Source of the DNA: Colias croceus
Taxonomy: Eukaryota > Arthropoda > Insecta > Lepidoptera > Pieridae
Reading direction: 5' to 3'
Assembly: GCF_905220415.1 (NCBI RefSeq)
Contig: NC_059541.1
Span: forward strand, 508,501 to 572,500
Length of the DNA: 64,000 nucleotides
The notes under the pieces were generated by a model. It was not told where the DNA came from and did not search any database. It saw only the letters and a list, made by a program, of their open reading frames with translations. The translations under genes and the position numbers were made by a program. Below, piece by piece: positions 33,901-42,900 of this stretch (positions within the stretch are counted from its first letter, which is position 1; every line of letters begins with the position of its first letter).

Positions 33901-36900
33901 CCTAGATTAAGAACTTCGATCATAGCTTTTATTTAAATAGATGCCAGCTGGATGGCTGATGGGTACATCTTCTGCAAGGATGTCCATTATACATGGAAAT
34001 GTAGAATGGAGATAAAAAAGATACCAAATGTATGTACCTAGATCAACCCTTAATTTTTTCTATCGGCAGGCTTCAAATAGGCAATTTAAGTTCTAATGAT
34101 TCAAATTTGAAGTCCATAATATTATCATTTAAGATGGTTTAGTTTGCATCATATTATGTTGATGACGAAATAAATAGTTATGTGCAAACACAATAATTGC
34201 TATTTAACGACGTCTGGCACATACAGCTTCATCTACTTTCGCATTATGCTTTTTGCTTGACACGAACAATTTCCTTTGTATGTTAGTATGAGTATTGTTA
34301 GCATCACGCTATAAAATAATTTTCCAAATTTGAAGTAATTTTGCGAATTTTGATTACATTTAATGTTGGCTATGTACCTACCCCCATGCATTGATTGGTA
34401 GTGAGGATGTTTCATTTATTAAAATAGCTATTTCAATACTAAACATCTTGCTATTGCTGATTAAGTCACACCTTAAATTTATCAAATAAATCATCAGCTT
34501 TATAAACAGGTGATTAATAGACTATTTCTTCCATCCTTTGAAATATAAACGCATTAAGCTGGATGTGTCCAATCAACGTCATTTACATAATATCCAGATA
34601 TTTCCCGCGATATGACACAAAGTGGCTTACCGACTATTAGATCCCATGATACACGATCAAAGTGTCCGCAGTTATCTAACGAAGGAAACTTATTTATTCG
34701 AATGGCTATTGCAATAGTCTTGATTAGCGTTGGCTGGATTTATTACCGGATTCCGTATATGGGCTGGTATCGTACGAGGAGCATGTTATCGTGACTACTT
34801 GAGACTACAGGAGAAATTAGGTTGCGGTACTTTATGGCTATCCTCCCACTGTATGAAAAACATGGTGAAAGAAAATGATGGGGCTTATCGTTATTACGTT
34901 AGTGTAGATTTTTTGAATGAATTTGAGAGTGCATCGTGGGCAGGGTAGGTAGATAACAGATATCTTTTAAATTAAACTTTGTGTTGTCTTGATGCTTGTT
35001 TTTAGGTGTTATAAGTAGGTGGAATAAGTAGGACAAAGAATACTTGAGATAAAGCTATGAATCGCATCGTCGTTTGTATATGACTAGGCCACCTCTACGT
35101 TTTGGATGGTACGGAAAAGCTCTCGTTACTCGTAGAGGGGGATTAAATTGAATTTAGTAAATATTATTTTATATTTCTTTGCAGAACTTTAAAACGCGTA
35201 CTCTTTTCACAAGATTCTTGTTCTATTAGTTTAATAAACACCTGTTAATGAGAAATCGGGTAACCAGGTTACAATTACATGGAGATTACGAAATCAAAAT
35301 TTTCAATAAAATGCCTGATGATTGTGTTAATGTGTAAGCGTTCTTACAGACGAACGGCAAGTTGTGAACGGCAGAGGCTTCAGCCGTTCGTCTGTTCGAA
35401 CTCTTGTGTAGGTACACTTATAATACTCACGTTTAGCAGGCGGGTCGGTGGGCGGCGGTGGGGTAGTCGCGCGGTGCGCATGCGGCGGTGGCGAGAGGCG
35501 CCTCGCGTGCGCCGGCGCCGCGCCCGCCACGCGCACGCGCAGCGCCCGCGCGCCCGACACACCCGCGCCGCACCACGTGTCGTCCGAAGGCCGGGAGCCG
35601 CTCGATGGCCTGGAAGATTTTTGTATTGTAGTGGATAGAGACTATTTTTGATACTAAACTCTTTTTAAATATTATAGATAAAGATTGGTTTAGGTATCAT
35701 TGTACTGTACATTACGTTGATGCTATTTTAATTTTTAATGCAGAATATTCTTTTGTGAAAAAATATTGTTAGAGTTTGGTAGCTCTATTTTTTCGCTCTA
35801 GCTCTATCGTTTCTTGTTCTTATACTAAGGTAGAGTTGATATAAGTGTTGGAAATTTCCGAAAATATAGCTGGATAGGTACTTTGTTCAAAATCATCAGA
35901 GACTGGAATTCAGACATTCATACTTATTGCTAACACTATTATTGAAATTTAAATTATAAAGTGTATGCGCGTCTAATGTGTAATTTAAAGTTAATTTATG
36001 TAAATTATGTTGTAATGAGTTAATCTACATAATAATATGTAATTTGTTTTAATTGCGTGTAACCATTATTTTGTAGTTACTTATGTTAACATTTTATAGG
36101 GTATAAAACAAAAGTTTACCTAATTTATTAATTAGGTAATTCTATTTGACACAATAATTTTTCTAATATGGCTTCGAAAATCTGGCTCTCCCACCCTGTC
36201 CTAAAAGCTTAGTAAACTCAAGAAAAAGGTTCATGTAACTATAACTCTACGTGCTACAACCCTGTGCACAGTCAGCAATGAGCAAACATAAAATTTCTCC
36301 GATTACCTGCGCACAATTTATTGCAGTTATATCTTCATATCATTGGCACGTGACCCTATTCCTGATGCATTGGATCACGTAATATATTAAGCAAAGACGT
36401 TTTCACAAACTGGCCATCTACGCATTGCTAACGGTATAGGGGTTAACATTGTAACCCGTATCGATCGCGTGACGAACTGATGCTGCCGCGAATCGTCTGC
36501 GCAGGCAACGGTTAAATGTGATACTTTGATGCTCCTAAACGCCAGAATTTAAATATGTTTTTCATGAACTATTTATGTATTTGAAAACACAATATGTTAC
36601 AACTATAGAAGTAAAAAGAAACAGTAAACTAGAAAGAAGCTTGAAGCTTTTAGCTTTGTAAGAAAAGTAGTGAATAAAGAGAAGCCTGAAAGATATCTAA
36701 AGGCCTAAGGGATAGCTACGTGTAACATATTGATTGCTGCTTCTATCTGTATTATATTTTTTTAGCCTACAGATTTGATCATTTGTATCAATGGATAACA
36801 AAATAAATATAAAAATATCGCCGTTGTTTTGAAGAGAGAAACCTGCGGAATTAGTGCATAAATACGAGTTGAAATCTAGTGAAATCGAGCAGATTTTTAT

Positions 36901-39900
36901 TCAATAAAGATACTTATTAACCGAATTTCTATCAGTGAGGGGCAATTAGTGACATACAAAATAATATTTCATATTAATAGTGAATAATTTCTGAATCAAA
37001 AGTCTAGATTCATTAATAACTAACATGTAAATTAAAAAGATTTAACTTTACAACTTGAATGCTAGATTAAGTAATAATGCAACGGTACACACGATTAGAA
37101 GTCTAGATCAGATGTTATAAAATCTAGAAACAGGTTCAAAAACAGACGTAATCAGGTTCCATTTGTATATTCAATTTGCTTTTCTATTAATGCTTTGACT
37201 GATATTATGAATATATTAATATTTAATTCAGCATATATTTAACCGATTTTATATATAGAAGAATATAATCTTTATTAGGTATTCAATTCAGTTTCGCAGA
37301 ACTCTATCATTTTAAATTTCAAACTATTTTTTAATATTTGAGAAATTAGGATTTTATTTCAATGAACGACTTTTTTAATTGATACACAATGATATTATAT
37401 GTATATACATACATAAAATATCATTGTTGATACATGATAAATTCACCAAGGACTGTATGATTAATAACATTGGTATCTACATAATAATATAAAAGTAGGT
37501 AGTAAGTAGTTTAGTAGAGTCTGACCTGATAAAGTATTTTACAAAGATTTTTACAAGGTATTTCGTTGCATTGGCTTAATAAATGGCAATAGTTGTATTG
37601 TTTTCATAACAAACAATTAGTAACTAAATAGTTAAGCGAATTGCTAAAATAAAACATAAAGATTGGAAGTAGCTTTGTAAACTTAAAGCATGTTTATAAA
37701 CATAATTTGCTAACAGCTAATTTGTTTCACTTAATTTACAAACAAACACAAACGCGGTATTGACATGTTGTAAAATAAATTGTATGTTCCTTGAATTTGA
37801 AAAGGTTCTTCTTGCTCCTATGATGTAACTGCATCGTGCTCTTAGATGACTAATGTGAAACAGAAGCAACATCAAGAGAAAGTGCAGTTGTTTTTATCGT
37901 ATAGGAGGTAGCAACGTTGACAAGTGAGCATTTTAGTATAGTTGGTTCTTTGATATGCTGTTCCTCTTGCTATTTCGGTTACAGTCCGGGCTGTCTGGCT
38001 GGCCGCAGTGGTTGCGTTTATTAGTGCGCATCTTATCTGCACAGGAAAATATCCTTAATTTAAAGTCATTTTTTAACGCGTAATTTTTAATCTTTTGCCT
38101 TTAGATAGATCCAACAGACATAATTTTTTTATTGCAAGACGTTTTATTCGTTGTTAAATAGGTGCCAGACGCGATTTTTTATTTAAAATAATTAAAATGT
38201 CATCGAAATAAGTGAAATTCTATCAAGATGAGTCCCCGTAAAGGATAAGTAATAACTGTGTTACTTATACTATATATAATATTCATTTTACTATTTACAA
38301 TTTTTTTGCAACAATCTACCATGTTGCGTTCTTTTCCCAACGAACCACAAATAGGACGTTAATGTAAACTTGATAAAAACCAAATATCATCAAGATATTA
38401 AAGACTTTTTAACGGATTTTAAATGCGATTTATTCATTGTATTATTCTCCCGAGTCTTTAATTTCTAAATGTATAATACTCGCGTAAAATCAAACACTAG
38501 AAAATACAAATATCATCAAATTCATATTTATACCCAAAAGTGTAACAAATATGAAACCATCTATTAAAAATATTAGTTTACTAATTATTCAATATAAGTA
38601 TTAAAAAAGGATAATATAATATAAATAATAAAGTTATTACTTACCTTTTAAGCGGACTCATGTTGATGTAATTTCACTTATTTCGATGACATTTTAGTTA
38701 TTTTGAAATAAAAATTGCGTATGGCACCTATTTTACAACGAAAAAAACGTCTTGCAATAAAAAATTTATGTCTGATGGATCTATCTAAAGGCAAAAGATT
38801 AAAAATTACGCATTAAAAAATGACTTTAAATTAAGGATATTTTCCTGTGCAGATAAGATGCGCACTAATAAACGCAACCACTGCGGCCAGCCAGACAGCC
38901 CGGACTCTAACCGAAATAGCAAGAGAAACAGTATATCAAAAACCCAACTATACTAAAATGACTTTTTTTAAAACGTTGCTAGCTCCCGTACCATTAAGTG
39001 TATCACAATCACACATACAGATTACAGACGGTTGACTTTGTTTCTTGTCAAACGTAGTGTCACAAAAACGAATTGATTACACCGAGAGCAAAAAAACTAC
39101 AAAAAACCGAAAGTGACAGAACACGTATTGTCAGCTATCTCGCCAGGAAACATAAAGTTATGGAAGTGTTTCTTGTGTGAACATAATTACGTAAGCATGA
39201 GGAAACGGCTGATTAAAACGACTCCACTCTTCCTATCAACTTTATTGAAATCTCACGCATTGCTAACAATCGCTATAATTGCGGGTATATCAATAAACCG
39301 TTGCGTTAATTGACGGAGATTCAATCTTAACTTGATATGAATAGAGCGTAAAATGGAATAATAATTTATACGATGAAGATGTTAGATAGTGAAAAAACAT
39401 GATCGATTTCAGCCCTGTTATGCTTATAGATAAAACTTCAGGAACTATGCAAATATTACATGATGCGAAGAAAGTAAACGAAACGAAGTTTAAATCTATA
39501 CATATAATAAATCTGTAGAAGGGTCAATTCTGTACATTGAAAATATTGAAAAAATAAATAGCAGGGGGTGACACTGGATCGATACCAAACCCAAATATGC
39601 GATTAAAAAAATTTTTGTCTGTCTGTCTGTATGTGAAGACATCACGTGAAAACTAACGGTTCGATTTCGATGAAATTTGGTAGGTATAATTATACCTTAT
39701 TATCTTGGGCGTAAAATAGGATACGTTTTATCCTGGAAAAATACGTAGAAAAAAAATTAATATTAATTTTTCAGTTTTATCCACAGACGTTGTTCTGTAG
39801 AACCGCGAACACACGTTGCGTATTATTATAGGCCTAGCCGTATTTGGGAATTGGGTCCAATAGATATTTATAAGATGTCATTGTCAGAGTTACTCAAAAT

Positions 39901-42900
39901 GGAGAAATAAACCATCCATGCGAAGACCGACATCCGCGCGGACGGAGACGCGGGCGAAAGCTAGTACTGAATAAAGTAGACTGTATGGAGTGAAATTTAA
40001 TAGAGACAGAAATAAACGAATTAATAACTGTAAACGTACAGTTTTTAATGCTATGTTATCAATAACACATACTGGCTTTCAATTTATTAATTTTAAACAA
40101 GAAAAAATAATTACTTTAATAAATAATAATAATGATCGTCGACTGAAAAGAAAAAAGTCACAAAACGCGTTCTACTCGGACAGTAGACACCATGTAGATA
40201 CAAAGAGTCAAAGTACTGATACATGGAATATGGATGCGGATACATTCATCGTCTAACGGTATCAGTATTATGAAGTATTCAAATGTAATATAGAATTTAA
40301 CATTTTCAAGTACTTTATAGAAGGTAACTTGGATAAACATAGAGGATAGGTTTTATCCCGTATCCCATGAAAACGGGAAGTATGCGAGTTTTTCTTTGCA
40401 AAAACTTTACTTCAGTAAAATATACGTACTCAGTTTGTGAATAATCCATAACGAAAGAAGCACTCAACTCATCTCTCAGCCAAAACTATACCTACCTATT
40501 AATATAAACTTTTAAACACCACCATTAAAAGCGAATCAAGCAAAACGATAACCGCCGAGAAATAAATAAAACATCAAATCCAGCAATAAAAGAGAGTTAT
40601 GCCCGAAAGTGTAAACATAAATATTGAAATGCCAATAAAGTTTTATTAGTAAACAGTTGTGCAACTGACGAATATACGCGTATCATTATTATTATGTAAG
40701 TACATAGATAGATGCGGTCGAATTAAGCGTGTCTCACTTATATTATCCAGTTTTGGAGATATGAGGTGATTTCCATAATCAACGGCTAGACAGTCAATGG
40801 GCAAAGATATTATAAAGGTGAATTTACATCAAACGAGCTAATGCTCATTCTAACCCCATTAAGTCAATTTATTTTAGTGTTAACAAGCATAGAGCATTCT
40901 TTCACTGTTCTTAGCGCATCCGGCATCGGAATTGATTTTGCAATGTTCTAATTACTGAACAACACTGAATGCGAGTTTTCGTTTACACTAGAGCAGGGGT
41001 GAGCAACCTTTTTGATCAAGGGGCCGCATTCGGCTAATTTTTTTCACGGAGGGCCGCACGATTAAGGAAATTATTTTGAACTTTACAATTTATGGGTTCG
41101 TTATAAAGTGATACAAAACCATCATCTCAACACTAAACTTAAGTAATTATGTGATCATAATTCCTAAGGCCTTTGGAATGTTGATGAACAAAAAATGATA
41201 AATTTAAATTATTTGCTTCGCGGGCCACAAAATTAGATACCGGGGGCCGCATGCGGCCCTCGGGCCGCGGGTTGCTCATCCCTGCACTAGAGGATCACGA
41301 AAGAATTCTCTCGCTCTAGCTCTAGCTCTATGTTGATTGTTGGTTTTATCTAAACGCACCGTATGAGTTTTCGGAATTCGGAATAATGAAACGGAAGAAT
41401 GCAACGATGGACCATCAACTCTAAAAAAGACCACAATGTGTATACAAAGCATTATGCAGAAGTGTTGACAGTTTTTAAAGGAGATATTAGTAGAGGGCTT
41501 GATGACTGTATTATAATGATTGTTTTCAAATGTGTCTGTTTATATGTGGAGTTGTCATCCAAGCAGAAACACAATGCTTTATTTTAGAGAGGTACGCTGT
41601 GCTATTTTAAACACATCTCTATTTTAATAGATACACGATTCGTTTTTCTATGAGCCTTCGATTATTCACGGTAAGATGATCCTATCATTTGAATGCGTCC
41701 TTGACCGTTCCTCATACCATTTCAATTTTATTTAAAACATGCAAGATCACGGCTGCGCGTGATTCCAAAAACAAAACAACCCGAAACTAACGTTTTACCT
41801 ATTTACTATTACATTTTATATTGTATCTCGCTTCTTCACAGCTTTTCAAATAAGAGCAAGTTCTTGTTAGACTGACTAATTTGACAATCCATACTAATCC
41901 ATACTAATATTATAAATGCGAAAGTAACTCTGTCTGTCTGTCTGTTACTCAATCACGCCTAAACTACTGAACCAATTTGAATAAAATTTGGTGTGGAGAT
42001 ATTTTGATACTCGAGAAAAGACATAGGCTACCTTTTATTGCGAAATATGTACCACGGGCGAAGCCGGGGCGGACCACTAGTAATTGATATAGAAGATGTT
42101 AAGTACTAGTATTGTAGCCTATTTCATTTCAAAATGTTGTGGCCTGTGGGTACCAATTTTAAATAACAAGCTCGTATAGCTGGATGAAATATGCTTAATG
42201 AGTTAAGTAGTAGTTGGTTATATTTATTTTAATGTTACGTAATAAATAAAAACAACGTGTGAAGCAGATGAAAACACCATAAAATTATATGTGTCAAAAA
42301 GGTCGTAAATATCTTGAATCTTACTAATAGGTATTATAAATGCGAGTTTGTGAGGATGTGTGTTTGTTACTCTTTAACGCAAATACTACTGAACCGATTA
42401 CTAATGAAATTTAGCACACATACCTATAGAGGGTAACCTGGATTAACACAAAGGATAGGTTTTATCCCGGAAATCCCACGGGAACGGGAACTATGCGGGT
42501 TTTTCTTTGAAAACGCGGGCGAAGCTGCGGGTGGAAAGCTAGTAATTTATAATGTAGAAATATTTATATGAAAGTTTAGATATAGCATTGCGTGGTGTTG
42601 GGATAAGTAATAAATCCTTCAATTACAAAGTAATAAAATTAAACGCTTTTGTAACGGTACCAACAAAGACTGGATACAATTTTGTTTCTTGTTCTCTATT
42701 ATTGAAATTGTGAAACAGTCGAAGAATAAAATAAATAATTTATCTATAGGTATCTATATATTGTGTATTTATATTATATAAAAATGAATCCCGTTTTCCT
42801 TGGAAACGCTCGAACGGGTTTCGATAACTCTTTTTTTATTATATTCCCTGAAGTAAGTTACGAGGATGGTTCTTATGTAGAGAAAACGTAAATATGTACC

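Larger units (their letters stand above)
31518..35430 (-). other. ABTB intron 2, remaining part
   Basis: It holds the Helitron-related tandem-repeat tract (31685-33360) and a 121-bp duplication (33364-33575). From 33580 to 35430 the sequence is AT-rich, without exon or clear repeat; frames at 34612 and 34730 look non-coding. Confidence 0.6.

Noticed and set aside
34612..34948. Two overlapping plus-strand frames in ABTB intron 2
   Set aside because: Short, without splice-compatible partners or family features.
38847..39035. 62-codon frame in the right arm of the foldback element
   Set aside because: Lies in inverted-repeat DNA, with no matching open frame in the other arm.
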